DNA of 64,000 bases, taken from assembly GCF_008711155.1 (NCBI RefSeq), contig NZ_VUYQ01000004.1:209627-273626 (forward strand), in the 5' to 3' direction. The notes beneath the pieces are model-generated. The model was not told the origin of the DNA, did not search any database, and saw nothing but the letters and a program-made list of their open reading frames with translations. The position numbers and the translations under genes are program-made. Each line of letters opens with the position of its first letter. Positions within the stretch are counted from its first letter, which is position 1. This DNA is from Dechloromonas sp. CZR5. Lineage in GTDB: Bacteria > Pseudomonadota > Gammaproteobacteria > Burkholderiales > Rhodocyclaceae. Shown here one piece after another: positions 37,200 through 46,731 of the stretch.

Positions 37200-37613
37200 T
37201 CAACCGGCGCTGGTAATTCGGGTACCGGCGATCCGGTCATGCAGGAACTGTTTGTCTTTGTCCAGCAAGGCCCATGCAATGCCGACCCCCAGCAGCAGGA
37301 TGCTGGGCCAGGCAGCGAGGTAGCGCAGTACGGCTTGCAGCGGACGCAACGGCCCGCCACTTTCGTCGACCAGGCGCATTTTCCAGGTTTTCATGGGCAG
37401 TGTTTGGCCGCCGTTGAGCCAGCACCAGACAAAATAGACCATCAGCAGTAGCAGGACATGAATCCAGAGCGCCTTGGCGCCAGCGTTCCAGCCAAAACCC
37501 GACAGCACGACCTGAGGGAGAAGAAAGCCGATCAGCAGGATGGAAAAAACGACCAGTCCTTCATACAGCATGCAGACGAGGCGTCGTTGCAAGCTTGGTT
37601 GTTCGACTGTCAT
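37200..37613 (-). CDS. RDD-family membrane protein
   Basis: 137 residues from ATG at 37613. RDD pattern: RRLVCMLYEGLVV at the start, GQTLPMKTWKMRLVDESGGP in the middle and KDKQFLHDRIAGTRI at the end, with three to four helices. The role of most RDD proteins is unknown (a few are Na+/H+ antiporter-like). The start overlaps the DUF3106 gene by 4 nt and the stop abuts the lptG stop from the opposite strand with no spacing. Confidence 0.92.
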   Translation of the reverse strand: MTVEQPSLQRRLVCMLYEGLVVFSILLIGFLLPQVVLSGFGWNAGAKALWIHVLLLLMVYFVWCWLNGGQTLPMKTWKMRLVDESGGPLRPLQAVLRYLAAWPSILLLGVGIAWALLDKDKQFLHDRIAGTRITSAG

Positions 37614-38131
37614 TGGTTTTGCGGGTTGGTGGTGTGAGTTGGGGTGGGAGCTGACTCGGTGCCGGCCGGTGCAGTGACCGGGGTCAGCAGTTTTGACGAG
37701 CGGCCGGACTCGCGGACGCGTTGTCGCTCTTCGGGGCTGAGGCTCGAGTAAGCCTCCCACTTCTGTTTGACGACCTGCTTCTGCTCCGTTGGGAGCTGGT
37801 TAAAGTCCTTGTAGGTGTCTCGCACCTTGTTGCGTTCGGATGGTGACAGTGTCGCCCACTCCCGCATGCGGTCCTGCATGCGTTGCTGCTCGTCGGGTTT
37901 CATCGTCGGGTAGCGGTCGGCGATGCCCAGCCATTTTTTCTTGCGGATGTTCTCCATGCTGTCCCAGTTCTTGGACAGCGGTGCAAGCGTGCTTTTTTGC
38001 TGGGCGTTGAGCTGGTTCCATCCCGGTTGCGGCGGTGTGCCGATAATGGCCGTTGTCGGCGGTTCGACGGCGATGGCGGCATTCAGTCCGAGGGTGAGGA
38101 TCACTCCTCCGGCGAGTCGTCTAATAGCCAT
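37610..38131 (-). CDS. DUF3106 periplasmic protein
   Basis: 173 residues. A signal peptide (MAIRRLAGGVILTLGLNAAIA) is followed by repeats of the W-x(n)-L-S-P-E-E-R type, e.g. WNQLNAQQKSTLAPL, WATLSPSERNKVRDTY and AYSSLSPEERQRVRE, which define DUF3106. The function is unknown; such helical repeats resemble Spy/zinc-resistance-like periplasmic proteins in style. It overlaps the upstream DUF3619 gene by 31 nt and the downstream RDD gene by 4 nt. Confidence 0.88.
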   Translation of the reverse strand: MAIRRLAGGVILTLGLNAAIAVEPPTTAIIGTPPQPGWNQLNAQQKSTLAPLSKNWDSMENIRKKKWLGIADRYPTMKPDEQQRMQDRMREWATLSPSERNKVRDTYKDFNQLPTEQKQVVKQKWEAYSSLSPEERQRVRESGRSSKLLTPVTAPAGTESAPTPTHTTNPQNQ

Positions 38132-38484
38132 TCGAAGAAGTCGTTGTCCAGGAAAGCATCGGGGGGCAGGTCGTCGGTGAGCAGTGCGCTATCCACTTCT
38201 TCCAGGGCGGTTACGTATTGAACGCTGTGCCAGTAGAAGGAAATCCACATGCCCAGCAGCAATGCCGCGATGGCAAGAATCTGCTTGAGATAGGGAACGT
38301 GCGAGCCCACGCGGAAGGAAGAGATGCCGAAACCGGCCAAGGCCATCTGCGGGGCAGCCTGCTTCTGGCGACTCAGCGCCAGATGACGGGCGGCTTCCAG
38401 GCGCCGCGAGGCGGCCGGCGGCATGTCCTTCAATCCGTGGTTCAGCGCTTGCCGAACGCGATATGCATAACGTTCTTCGTTCAT
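38101..38484 (-). CDS. DUF3619 single-pass membrane protein (possible sigma-factor partner)
   Basis: 127 residues from ATG at 38484, overlapping the sigma-factor stop by 4 nt. A cytoplasmic helical N-terminal half (YRVRQALNHGLKDMPP), one membrane helix (about 75-95) and an acidic tail (LPPDAFLDNDFFEWLLDDSPEE) are visible. Position and topology resemble an anti-sigma factor, but it lacks a recognisable zinc-binding anti-sigma motif, so that role is inference only. Confidence 0.88.
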   Translation of the reverse strand: MNEERYAYRVRQALNHGLKDMPPAASRRLEAARHLALSRQKQAAPQMALAGFGISSFRVGSHVPYLKQILAIAALLLGMWISFYWHSVQYVTALEEVDSALLTDDLPPDAFLDNDFFEWLLDDSPEE

Positions 38485-39044
38485 AGCTTTATACCTTTTG
38501 CCGACAGGGCGGTTGCCAGCGTGTGGGTGGCACGCGAGCAATGGGTCTTGACACTGCCTTCTGAGCAGCCCATCGCCGCTGCGGTCTCAGCGACGTCCAT
38601 GTCTTCCCAGTAACGCATCAGGAAGGCTTCACGTTGACGTGCCGGCAGCTTTTTTATTTCATCTTCGATCAAATTCAAGGTTTGTGCCTGCAGCAGCTTG
38701 CTTTCCGGTGTTTTGGGTCCGGCGTCATCTTCGTCGGCAGCGAGCGTTTCGAGCGGATCGTGGTCGTCGTCCTCGTCCGATGAGAAGGCCGACAGCAGCG
38801 TTGTCCACATCGAACGGACTTTGCTGCGCCGATAGTAATCGCGGATGGTGTTCTGCAGGATGCGCTGAAAGAGCATCGGGAATTCGTCGTCCGGCCGGTC
38901 GCCGTATTTTTCGGCCAGCTTGAGCATGGCGTCCTGAACGATGTCGAGCGCCGCTTCCTCGTCATGGACGGCAAACATCGCTTGCTTGAAGGCCCGGCGT
39001 TCGATCGATTCGAGAAAGCAGGAAAGTTGTTGGGGCGATGCCAG
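38481..39044 (-). CDS. ECF-type RNA polymerase sigma factor
   Basis: 187 residues if started at CTG 39044, which has AGGAAGAG 6 nt upstream and restores the expected N-terminus (SPQQLSCFLESIERRAFKQA). The nearest in-frame ATG (38978) would delete part of region 2, and a stop codon lies just before the CTG region, so no ATG, GTG or TTG start upstream is possible. Region 2 is AALDIVQDAMLKLAEKYG; region 4 is LPARQREAFLMRYWEDMDVAETAAAMGCSEGSVKTH. An acidic insert (SSDEDDDHDPLETLAADEDD) separates them. Cotranscribed with DUF3619, DUF3106 and RDD genes. Confidence 0.9.
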   Translation of the reverse strand: MASPQQLSCFLESIERRAFKQAMFAVHDEEAALDIVQDAMLKLAEKYGDRPDDEFPMLFQRILQNTIRDYYRRSKVRSMWTTLLSAFSSDEDDDHDPLETLAADEDDAGPKTPESKLLQAQTLNLIEDEIKKLPARQREAFLMRYWEDMDVAETAAAMGCSEGSVKTHCSRATHTLATALSAKGIKL

Positions 39045-39095
39045 GGTGGTCTCTTCCTAAAGGCCTTGAGCGGTATGGGGATATGCCAGGAAACC

Positions 39096-39124
39096 TTGAC
39101 CGAAAATTGGCGGTCGATTAAGGT
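39096..39124 (+). promoter_or_regulatory. Possible ilv operon promoter
   Basis: TTGACC (39096-39101), 17 nt, TAAGGT (39119-39124), 38 nt before the ilvB start. The -35 is good, the -10 weak. I saw no leader peptide rich in Ile/Val/Leu codons, so classic attenuation is not evident. Confidence 0.4.
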
Positions 39125-39161
39125 TACGCCCTTTTAGGCAACAGCTTTTTTGGGCTCAAGA

Positions 39162-40862
39162 ATGATGATCAGCGGTGCAGAAATTGTAATCAGGTGCCTG
39201 CAAGAAGAAAAGGTCGATTATGTGTTCGGTTACCCAGGTGGTTCCGTTCTGCATATTTACGACGCCCTTTTCAAGCAGGAGGACGTCAAGCACATCCTGG
39301 TTCGCCATGAGCAGGCCGCCGTTCATGCCGCAGACGCCTATTCGCGCTCTTCGCAGAAAGTTGGCGTTGCGCTGGTGACGTCCGGTCCGGGCGTCACCAA
39401 TACGGTGACCGGCATTGCCACCGCGTACATGGATTCCATCCCGATGGTCGTGCTGTGCGGCCAGGTCCCGACCCAGTACATCGGCCAGGATGCCTTCCAG
39501 GAGTGCGATACCGTCGGCATCACCCGCCCCTGCGTCAAGCACAATTTCCTCGTCAAGGACGTCAAGGATCTCGCCTTGACCATCAAGAAGGCCTTTCATA
39601 TCGCTTCCACCGGCCGTCCCGGCCCGGTCGTCGTCGATATTCCGAAGGACATCACGGCTCAGGTCTGCGAGTTCGACTACCCGAAGTCGGTGCAGATGCG
39701 CTCGTACAACCCGGTGGTCAAGGGGCATCTGGGACAGATCAAGAAGGCCGTGCAAATCCTGCAGGAAGCCAAGCGCCCGATCATCTATACCGGCGGCGGC
39801 GTGATCCTGTCCGACGCAGCCGAAAAATTGACCACGCTGGCCCGCAAGCTGAATTTCCCGGTGACCAATACCCTGATGGGCTTGGGCGGCTATCCGGCGA
39901 CCGACAAGCAGTTCGTCGGCATGCTGGGCATGCACGGTACTTTCGAAGCCAACAACGCGATGCATTTCGCCGACGTGATCTTGGCCATCGGCGCCCGTTT
40001 CGATGATCGCGTGATCGGCAATCCGGAGCATTTCGGCGAAGAGAAGCGTCGCGTCATCCATATCGACATCGACCCGTCGTCGATTTCCAAGCGCGTCAAG
40101 GTCGATGTGCCCATCGTCGGCAATGTGAATGACGTGCTCGACGAAATTCTCAAGCTGATGGACGGCGGTTTCACCGCGGATCCGGAGGTCGCCGACTGGT
40201 GGAAGCAGATCGATGAGTGGCGCGGCCGCAACTCGCTGGCCTATCGCCAGTCCGAGCACATCATGCCGCAGTACGTGGTCGAGAAGCTGTATGAAGTGAC
40301 TGGTGGCGATGCCTTCATCACTTCCGACGTCGGCCAGCACCAGATGTTCGCTGCGCAGTACTACAAGTTCGACAAGCCGCGTCGCTGGATCAACTCCGGT
40401 GGCCTGGGCACCATGGGTGTCGGCCTGCCGTACGGCATGGGCGTTCTGCTCGCCAATCCGGGTTCGCAGGTGGCCTGCGTCACCGGCGAGGGCTCGATCC
40501 AGATGTGTATTCAGGAGTTGTCGACCTGCAAGCAGTACGAGTTGCCGATCAAGATCATCAACCTGAACAACGGCATGCTGGGCATGGTCCGTCAGTGGCA
40601 GGAAATGTTCTACTCCAAGCGGTATTCCCAGTCCTACGTCACGTCGCTGCCGGATTTCGTCAAGCTGGCCGAATCCTACGGTCACGTCGGCATGCGCATC
40701 GAGCGACCGGAAGATGTCGAGCCGGCGCTGCGCAAGGCCTTCACGGAGTACAAGGATCGCCTGGTGTTCATGGACTTCATCATCGATCCGGGTGCCAATG
40801 TGTTCCCGATGGTGGCAGCGGGCAAGGGCCTGACTGAAATGATCCTCGCCGAAGATATCTGA
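39162..40862 (+). CDS. ilvB: Acetolactate synthase large (catalytic) subunit
   Basis: 566 residues. ThDP enzyme of Ile/Val/Leu synthesis, joining pyruvate with pyruvate or 2-oxobutyrate. The catalytic Glu is in RHEQAAVHAADAYSR; the ThDP-metal motif is GEGSIQM...NLNNGMLGMVRQWQ. FAD-site segment GIATAYMDSIPMVVLCGQVP is present. ATG at 39162 is used (a second ATG follows at once); an in-frame TTG at 39150 is less likely. Followed by ilvN and ilvC. The name ilvI would be equally valid. Confidence 0.97.
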   Translation: MMISGAEIVIRCLQEEKVDYVFGYPGGSVLHIYDALFKQEDVKHILVRHEQAAVHAADAYSRSSQKVGVALVTSGPGVTNTVTGIATAYMDSIPMVVLCGQVPTQYIGQDAFQECDTVGITRPCVKHNFLVKDVKDLALTIKKAFHIASTGRPGPVVVDIPKDITAQVCEFDYPKSVQMRSYNPVVKGHLGQIKKAVQILQEAKRPIIYTGGGVILSDAAEKLTTLARKLNFPVTNTLMGLGGYPATDKQFVGMLGMHGTFEANNAMHFADVILAIGARFDDRVIGNPEHFGEEKRRVIHIDIDPSSISKRVKVDVPIVGNVNDVLDEILKLMDGGFTADPEVADWWKQIDEWRGRNSLAYRQSEHIMPQYVVEKLYEVTGGDAFITSDVGQHQMFAAQYYKFDKPRRWINSGGLGTMGVGLPYGMGVLLANPGSQVACVTGEGSIQMCIQELSTCKQYELPIKIINLNNGMLGMVRQWQEMFYSKRYSQSYVTSLPDFVKLAESYGHVGMRIERPEDVEPALRKAFTEYKDRLVFMDFIIDPGANVFPMVAAGKGLTEMILAEDI

Positions 40863-40882
40863 GCGGGGGAGGAAAAGAAAAA

Positions 40883-41374
40883 ATGCGTCATATCATTTCC
40901 ATCCTGATTGAAAACGAAGCCGGGGCGCTGTCCCGCGTGGCCGGCCTGTTCTCTGCGCGCGGCTACAACATCGAATCGCTGACCGTGGCGCCGACGGAAG
41001 ATCCGTCGCTGTCGCGGATGACCATCCTGACCTGGGGCTCCGACGAGGTGCTCGAGCAGATCACCAAGCAGCTCAACAAGCTGGTTGATGTCGTCAAGGT
41101 GGTCGATCTCTCCGAGGCTGCGCACGTCGAGCGCGAACTGATGCTGATCAAGGTTCGCGCCACCGGCAAGGATCGCGAAGAGATGAAGCGTATGGCCGAT
41201 ATTTTCCGTGGTCGCATCATCGATGTCACGGAATCGACCTATGTGATCGAACTGACCGGCGCAAGCTCCAAGCTCGACTCCTTCATCGCCGCGCTCGATG
41301 CCGGCCTGATTCTCGAAACCGTCCGTACCGGTGTCTGTGGCATCGGTCGCGGCGATCGTATTCTCAAAGTCTAA
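40883..41374 (+). CDS. ilvN: Acetolactate synthase small (regulatory) subunit
   Basis: 163 residues, the IlvH/IlvN long type with an N-terminal ACT domain (HIISILIENEAGALSRVAGLFSARGYNI) that binds valine and a C-terminal domain that activates the large subunit. It starts 20 nt after ilvB with a GGAGG-type ribosome site (gggggagg). Confidence 0.97.
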   Translation: MRHIISILIENEAGALSRVAGLFSARGYNIESLTVAPTEDPSLSRMTILTWGSDEVLEQITKQLNKLVDVVKVVDLSEAAHVERELMLIKVRATGKDREEMKRMADIFRGRIIDVTESTYVIELTGASSKLDSFIAALDAGLILETVRTGVCGIGRGDRILKV

Positions 41375-42415
<1,041 letters not shown>

Positions 42416-42473
42416 GCAGGTCTCTAGCTTGGTGGCCGCTCTGCGCCCGCGCAGTTGAGGCTGCCTTCGCTTC

Positions 42474-42507
42474 GGGCGGTGTGGGAAACTGCACCGCCCT
42501 TGTTGTT
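42474..42507 (+). terminator. Terminator after ilvC
   Basis: GGGCGGTG (42474-42481) pairs with CACCGCCC (42492-42499), followed by TTGTTGTTT. It lies 58 bp past the ilvC stop. Confidence 0.75.
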
Positions 42508-42566
42508 TGCGGATTTCGATGCTTTCCGGGTGTATCCTCTGCAGGTTGCCCGTTCATATCAGCCCC

Positions 42567-43319
42567 ATGACCGAACTCAAACCCCGTAAGTCGCTGTTCA
42601 ACCCAGAAGTCAAGCGGCGCGGCATTTACGTGCTGCCCAACCTGTTCACAACGGCTGCCTTGTTTGCCGGCTTTTTCGCCATCGTTCAGGCGATGCAGGG
42701 CGATTTTGCCCGGGCCGCCATGGCCATTTTCATCGCCATGGTGCTCGATGGCCTGGATGGTCGGGTGGCCCGACTGACCAATACCCAGTCGGCGTTTGGC
42801 GCCGAATACGATTCGCTGTCCGACATGGTCAGCTTTGGCGCAGCACCGGCGCTGGTCATGTACGAATGGGCCTTGCGCGATCTTGGTCGGCTGGGCTGGA
42901 TCGCGGCTTTCATCTACTGCGCAGGTGCCGCCTTGCGCCTGGCCCGTTTCAATACCACGCTCGAAGTCATGGACAAGCGCTATTTCCAGGGCCTGCCGTC
43001 TCCGGCCGCCGCGGCGCTGGTAGCCGGCCTGGTCTGGGTGATGATCGAGACGGGCGTGGCCGGTAGCGACGTGCGCTGGTTTGCCTGCGTGCTGACGATA
43101 TTTGCCGGGGTAACCATGGTGTCCAACATCCGCTTTTATAGTTTCAAGGACATCAATCTGAAGAAGAGCGTGCCGTTCTTCGTAATCGCCGCTATTGCCC
43201 TCGGTTTTGCGCTGGTTGCCTACAGCCCGGAAATTGCCTTGTTCGGTTTCTTTGTCCTCTATGGCCTGTCCGGTTATGTTCAGGCGGCTATCGGCCTGCT
43301 CAAGCGCAAGCCCCAGTAA
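42567..43319 (+). CDS. pssA: CDP-diacylglycerol-serine O-phosphatidyltransferase
   Basis: 250 residues from ATG at 42567. The CDP-alcohol phosphatidyltransferase motif D-G-x2-A-R-x8-G-x3-D-x3-D is seen as [26 protein letters not shown]. Multiple helices follow. It makes phosphatidylserine, the precursor of phosphatidylethanolamine. The decarboxylase gene psd, which often sits between ilvC and pssA in related genomes, is absent here. leuA follows after 14 nt. Confidence 0.95.
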   Translation: MTELKPRKSLFNPEVKRRGIYVLPNLFTTAALFAGFFAIVQAMQGDFARAAMAIFIAMVLDGLDGRVARLTNTQSAFGAEYDSLSDMVSFGAAPALVMYEWALRDLGRLGWIAAFIYCAGAALRLARFNTTLEVMDKRYFQGLPSPAAAALVAGLVWVMIETGVAGSDVRWFACVLTIFAGVTMVSNIRFYSFKDINLKKSVPFFVIAAIALGFALVAYSPEIALFGFFVLYGLSGYVQAAIGLLKRKPQ

Positions 43320-43333
43320 TTCCCGGAGATCCC

Positions 43334-44875
43334 ATGAAACAGCATCTGGTAATTTTCGATACGACCCTGCGCGACGGCGAACAGAGTCCGGGCGCGTCGA
43401 TGACCAAGGAGGAGAAGATCCGCGTTGCCCGCCAGCTGGAGAAAATGCGGGTCGATGTGATCGAGGCGGGTTTTGCCGCCGCTTCTCCCGGTGATTTCGA
43501 TTCCATCCACTCCATTGCTCAGGCGATCAAGGATTCGACCGTCTGCTCCTTGGCTCGTGCCAACGAGAACGATATCAATCGTGCCGGCGAAGCGATCAAG
43601 CCGGCCAAGTCGGGACGTATCCACACGTTCATCGCGACTTCGCCCATCCACATGGAGAAGAAGCTGCGCATGACGCCGGACCAGGTGGTTGAGCAGGCGG
43701 TCAAATCCATCGGCTGGGCGCGGCAATACACCGATGACATCGAGTTTTCGGCGGAGGATGCCGGTCGTTCGGAAATCGATTTCCTGTGCCGTATCTTCGA
43801 GGCAGTGATCAAGGCCGGTGCCAAGACGATCAACGTACCGGACACGGTGGGTTATGCCATTCCCTTCCAATACGCCGAAACCATGCGCCAGCTGATCGAG
43901 CGCGTGCCGAATTCGGACAAGGTTGTCTGGTCGGTGCATTGCCACAATGACCTCGGGCTGGCGGTATCCAATTCGCTGGCCGCCGTTCTGGCCGGGGCGC
44001 GCCAGGTCGAGTGTACGATCAATGGTCTGGGCGAGCGGGCCGGTAATGCAGCGCTCGAAGAGATCGTCATGGCGGTACGCACCCGTCCGGATATCTTCCC
44101 GGTTGAAACCCGTGTCGACACGACGCAGATTGTCCCGGCCTCCAAGCTGGTGTCGCAGATCACCGGCTATCCGGTACAGCCGAACAAGGCCGTGGTCGGT
44201 GCCAATGCCTTTGCGCACGAGTCGGGTATCCATCAGGACGGCGTGCTCAAGCATCGCGAAACCTACGAGATCATGCGGGCCCAGGATGTGGGCTGGAGCC
44301 AGAACAAGCTGGTGCTCGGCAAACACTCTGGCCGCAATGCCTTCAAGACGCGTCTGCAGGAACTGGGTATCGAGCTGGAAAGCGACGAGGTGCTGAATGC
44401 CGCCTTTGCCCGCTTCAAGGAACTGGCCGACCGCAAACATGAGATTTTCGATGAAGATCTGCATGCCTTGGTTTCCGAGGAGGTCGTGACGCCGGATCAG
44501 GAACACTACAAGCTGGTTTACTCGCACGTCTGTTCGGAAACCGGCGAAATGCCCTTTGCCAAGGTCATCCTGAATGTCGGCGGCGTCGAGAAAAAGGGTG
44601 AAGCCAGTGGTGGCGGTCCGGTCGATGCAACCTTCAAGGCGATCGAGACTATCGTCGGCAGCGGTGCCGAACTGCTGCTGTACTCGGTCAATGCCATCAC
44701 GACCGGTACCGATGCGCAGGGCGAGGTGACGACGCGACTGTCCAAGGATGATCGCATCGTCAATGGCAATGGTGCCGATACCGACATCGTGATCGCTTCG
44801 GCACGCTCTTACCTGAACGCGTTGAACAAGCTGCACTCCAGCCTGGACAAGGTAAAGGCCCAGGGCGACGTCTGA
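43334..44875 (+). CDS. leuA: 2-isopropylmalate synthase
   Basis: 513 residues. The DRE-TIM metallolyase domain opens with [17 protein letters not shown] and contains the metal-binding [19 protein letters not shown] and [16 protein letters not shown]-terminal LeuA dimer/regulatory domain (about 390-513) for leucine feedback is complete. First committed step of leucine synthesis. Probably cotranscribed with pssA. Confidence 0.97.
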   Translation: MKQHLVIFDTTLRDGEQSPGASMTKEEKIRVARQLEKMRVDVIEAGFAAASPGDFDSIHSIAQAIKDSTVCSLARANENDINRAGEAIKPAKSGRIHTFIATSPIHMEKKLRMTPDQVVEQAVKSIGWARQYTDDIEFSAEDAGRSEIDFLCRIFEAVIKAGAKTINVPDTVGYAIPFQYAETMRQLIERVPNSDKVVWSVHCHNDLGLAVSNSLAAVLAGARQVECTINGLGERAGNAALEEIVMAVRTRPDIFPVETRVDTTQIVPASKLVSQITGYPVQPNKAVVGANAFAHESGIHQDGVLKHRETYEIMRAQDVGWSQNKLVLGKHSGRNAFKTRLQELGIELESDEVLNAAFARFKELADRKHEIFDEDLHALVSEEVVTPDQEHYKLVYSHVCSETGEMPFAKVILNVGGVEKKGEASGGGPVDATFKAIETIVGSGAELLLYSVNAITTGTDAQGEVTTRLSKDDRIVNGNGADTDIVIASARSYLNALNKLHSSLDKVKAQGDV

Positions 44876-44898
44876 GTTCCCTCGGCGAGCACGCGATG

Positions 44899-44933
44899 AA
44901 AAGCCGCTTCAGTTCGACTGGGCGGCTTTTTCT
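44899..44933 (+). terminator. Terminator after leuA, overlapping the convergent gene
   Basis: AAGCCGC-TTCAG pairs with CTG-GGCGGCTT around TTCGA, then TTTTTC on the plus strand. The right arm covers the last codons of the DUF2069 gene on the other strand. Confidence 0.8.
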
Positions 44934-45289
44934 TTGACCGGCGGCAAGCGCGTGGCGCGGATGTAGAGAACAACTGATACGAAGAGCACCGCCGACAGCA
45001 GCGTTTCGCCGGCAGCCAGCCATTGCGACAATCCTGTGTCGCTGGTGGCTCGGGTGGTGCCCTCGAGCAGGTAGAACTGGATGAACAGCGACAGCCACTT
45101 GTAGGTGTAGCGCTTGCCGCGGAGGATGCCGAAGAGCGGAAGCAGCAGCAGGGCGCCCTTGAGGATCATCCAGGAGCCTCCTGGTTTGAGCGGGGCGAGC
45201 CAGCCTTCCCAGGCGAGGCAGAGCGCGATGAGTAGAATCAGGCTGGCGCTGGCAATGGTTTGATAGCGTTGTTGGACGTTCACGGGCAA
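44909..45289 (-). CDS. DUF2069 membrane protein
   Basis: 126 residues with four hydrophobic segments. The core LKGALLLLPLFGILRGKRYTYKWLSLFIQFYLLEGTTRA fits DUF2069, whose members commonly follow wrbA in betaproteobacteria. Function unknown. Start overlaps the wrbA stop by 10 nt. Confidence 0.88.
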   Translation of the reverse strand: MPVNVQQRYQTIASASLILLIALCLAWEGWLAPLKPGGSWMILKGALLLLPLFGILRGKRYTYKWLSLFIQFYLLEGTTRATSDTGLSQWLAAGETLLSAVLFVSVVLYIRATRLPPVKEKAAQSN

Positions 45290-45876
45290 TTCAGTTTCTC
45301 GGTCAGAAGGGCCAGGCGCTTGCCCAAGGCAAAGGCCAGGCGGCTTTCTTCATTGGATAGTTGCGGGTTGCCGGATGGTCCGGCGACATGGCTGGCGCCA
45401 TAGGGCGTTCCGCCCGTCGTGGTTGCCGTCAGATCAGGCTCGGTAAAGGGCAGGCCCATGACCAGCATGCCGTGATGCAGCAAGGGAAGTGTCATCGACA
45501 GGAGGGTTGCCTCGTTGCCGCCGTGCTGGCTGCCGCTCGAGGTGAAAACACAGGCCGGTTTGCCGGCCAGCGTACCGTTCTGCCACGCGGCGACGGTGCT
45601 ATCCCAGAAGTATTTCATCGGGGCCGCCATGTTGCCGAAGCGAACCGGGCTGCCCAGGGCAAGTGCGGCGCATTCCTGCAAATCGGAAAGCTCGACGTAG
45701 GGCGCGCCGGAGTCAGGGATCGTCGGCTCTGTCGCCTCGCATACCGCAGAGATGCGGGGAACGGTGCGTAAACGAGCCTGCATGCCCGGAACGGCCTCGA
45801 TGCCGTTGGCAATGCGTTCGGCCAGGGCTCGAAGCGAGCCGCGACGGCTGTAATAGAGGATGAGAATGTCTTGCAT
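45280..45876 (-). CDS. wrbA: NAD(P)H:quinone oxidoreductase, WrbA type
   Basis: 198 residues, flavodoxin-like. FMN loop ILYYSRRGSLRALAERIA, the block ALALGSPVRFGNMAAPMKYFWDST and the TSSGSQHGGNEAT segment identify WrbA, which reduces quinones by two electrons. A TATAAT box on the minus strand (45890-45885) is so close to the ATG that the message could be nearly leaderless. Divergent from yihY by 21 bp. Confidence 0.93.
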   Translation of the reverse strand: MQDILILYYSRRGSLRALAERIANGIEAVPGMQARLRTVPRISAVCEATEPTIPDSGAPYVELSDLQECAALALGSPVRFGNMAAPMKYFWDSTVAAWQNGTLAGKPACVFTSSGSQHGGNEATLLSMTLPLLHHGMLVMGLPFTEPDLTATTTGGTPYGASHVAGPSGNPQLSNEESRLAFALGKRLALLTEKLNCP

Positions 45877-45897
45877 GGTCGGCTATTATACGGTCCC

Positions 45898-46731
45898 ATG
45901 CAAAAGCGTCCCCGGTCGCGATCGGCCAACTCCAGTCCTGCCGGCCCGGTCGGCATCTTTCGCCGCTTCCTCAGCGAAAACATGATGCAGACCAGTTCGG
46001 CCCTCGCGTTCACGACACTGATGGCATTGGTGCCTCTTGTCGCCGTGGTGCTGGCCGTTGCCGGAGCGATCCCATTTTTCGACGTCCTGGTCGGTCGGCT
46101 CGACCTGCTGGTTCGCGAGGCCCTGCTGCCCAGCGGCGCGGCGGGGGCAATTGCCGGCAATATTGGAAAGTTTTCCCAAAAGGCGCAGCAGCTTACCCTG
46201 GCGGGTATCGGCCTCCTGGGTGTCACGGCTTTCCTGTTGATGAACACTATCGAGCGGGCATTCAACCATCTTTGGCAGGTCAGGCCACGCCCGTTTCTTG
46301 CGCGTATTCGCCTCTATGCCTTCGTGATGATGGTCTGGCCGTTCGTCCTCGGCGCGGTGGCCGGCGTCATGTCGTTTGCCGTCACAACCTCCCTGGGTTT
46401 GTTCGACGAGTCGCTCTGGGTGCGTCGAATGGCGTTGAAGGGAGTGGCGATGCTGCTGCTCGGGCTGTTCTTCTCGTTTCTGTACTACGCGGTTCCCAAT
46501 GCGCAGGTTCCCCGGCGCGCGGCCGTGATCGGCGGGGTGTTTGCGGCACTGGCTTTCTCGGTGATGCAAAAAGGCTTCGAGATGTTCCTGGTCGGCTCGG
46601 CGACCCTGAAGAGCATCTATGGGGCGTTTGCCGTGTTTCCGGTATTCCTCGTTTGGCTCCACCTGTCCTGGGCGGTGGTGCTCTTCGGCGGGCTGATCGT
46701 GGCTACGATGAGCCGTCCGGCGAAACGCTGA
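45898..46731 (+). CDS. YihY/BrkB-family membrane protein
   Basis: 277 residues from ATG at 45898. The family pattern QTSSALAFTTLMALVPLVAVVLA followed by six helices, with YYAVPNAQVPRRAAVIGG and YGAFAVFPVFLVWLHLSW, is typical of YihY (UPF0761). Once annotated as RNase BN, the family has no settled function. The last 29 nt overlap the convergent gene that ends at 46703. Confidence 0.93.
   Translation: MQKRPRSRSANSSPAGPVGIFRRFLSENMMQTSSALAFTTLMALVPLVAVVLAVAGAIPFFDVLVGRLDLLVREALLPSGAAGAIAGNIGKFSQKAQQLTLAGIGLLGVTAFLLMNTIERAFNHLWQVRPRPFLARIRLYAFVMMVWPFVLGAVAGVMSFAVTTSLGLFDESLWVRRMALKGVAMLLLGLFFSFLYYAVPNAQVPRRAAVIGGVFAALAFSVMQKGFEMFLVGSATLKSIYGAFAVFPVFLVWLHLSWAVVLFGGLIVATMSRPAKR

Noticed and set aside
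39061..39161. Attenuator leader peptide before ilvB
   Set aside because: No short frame rich in Ile, Val or Leu codons and no terminator/antiterminator pair is seen.
39156..40685. 509-codon minus-strand open frame
   Set aside because: Antisense of ilvB; no motif and no start signal.
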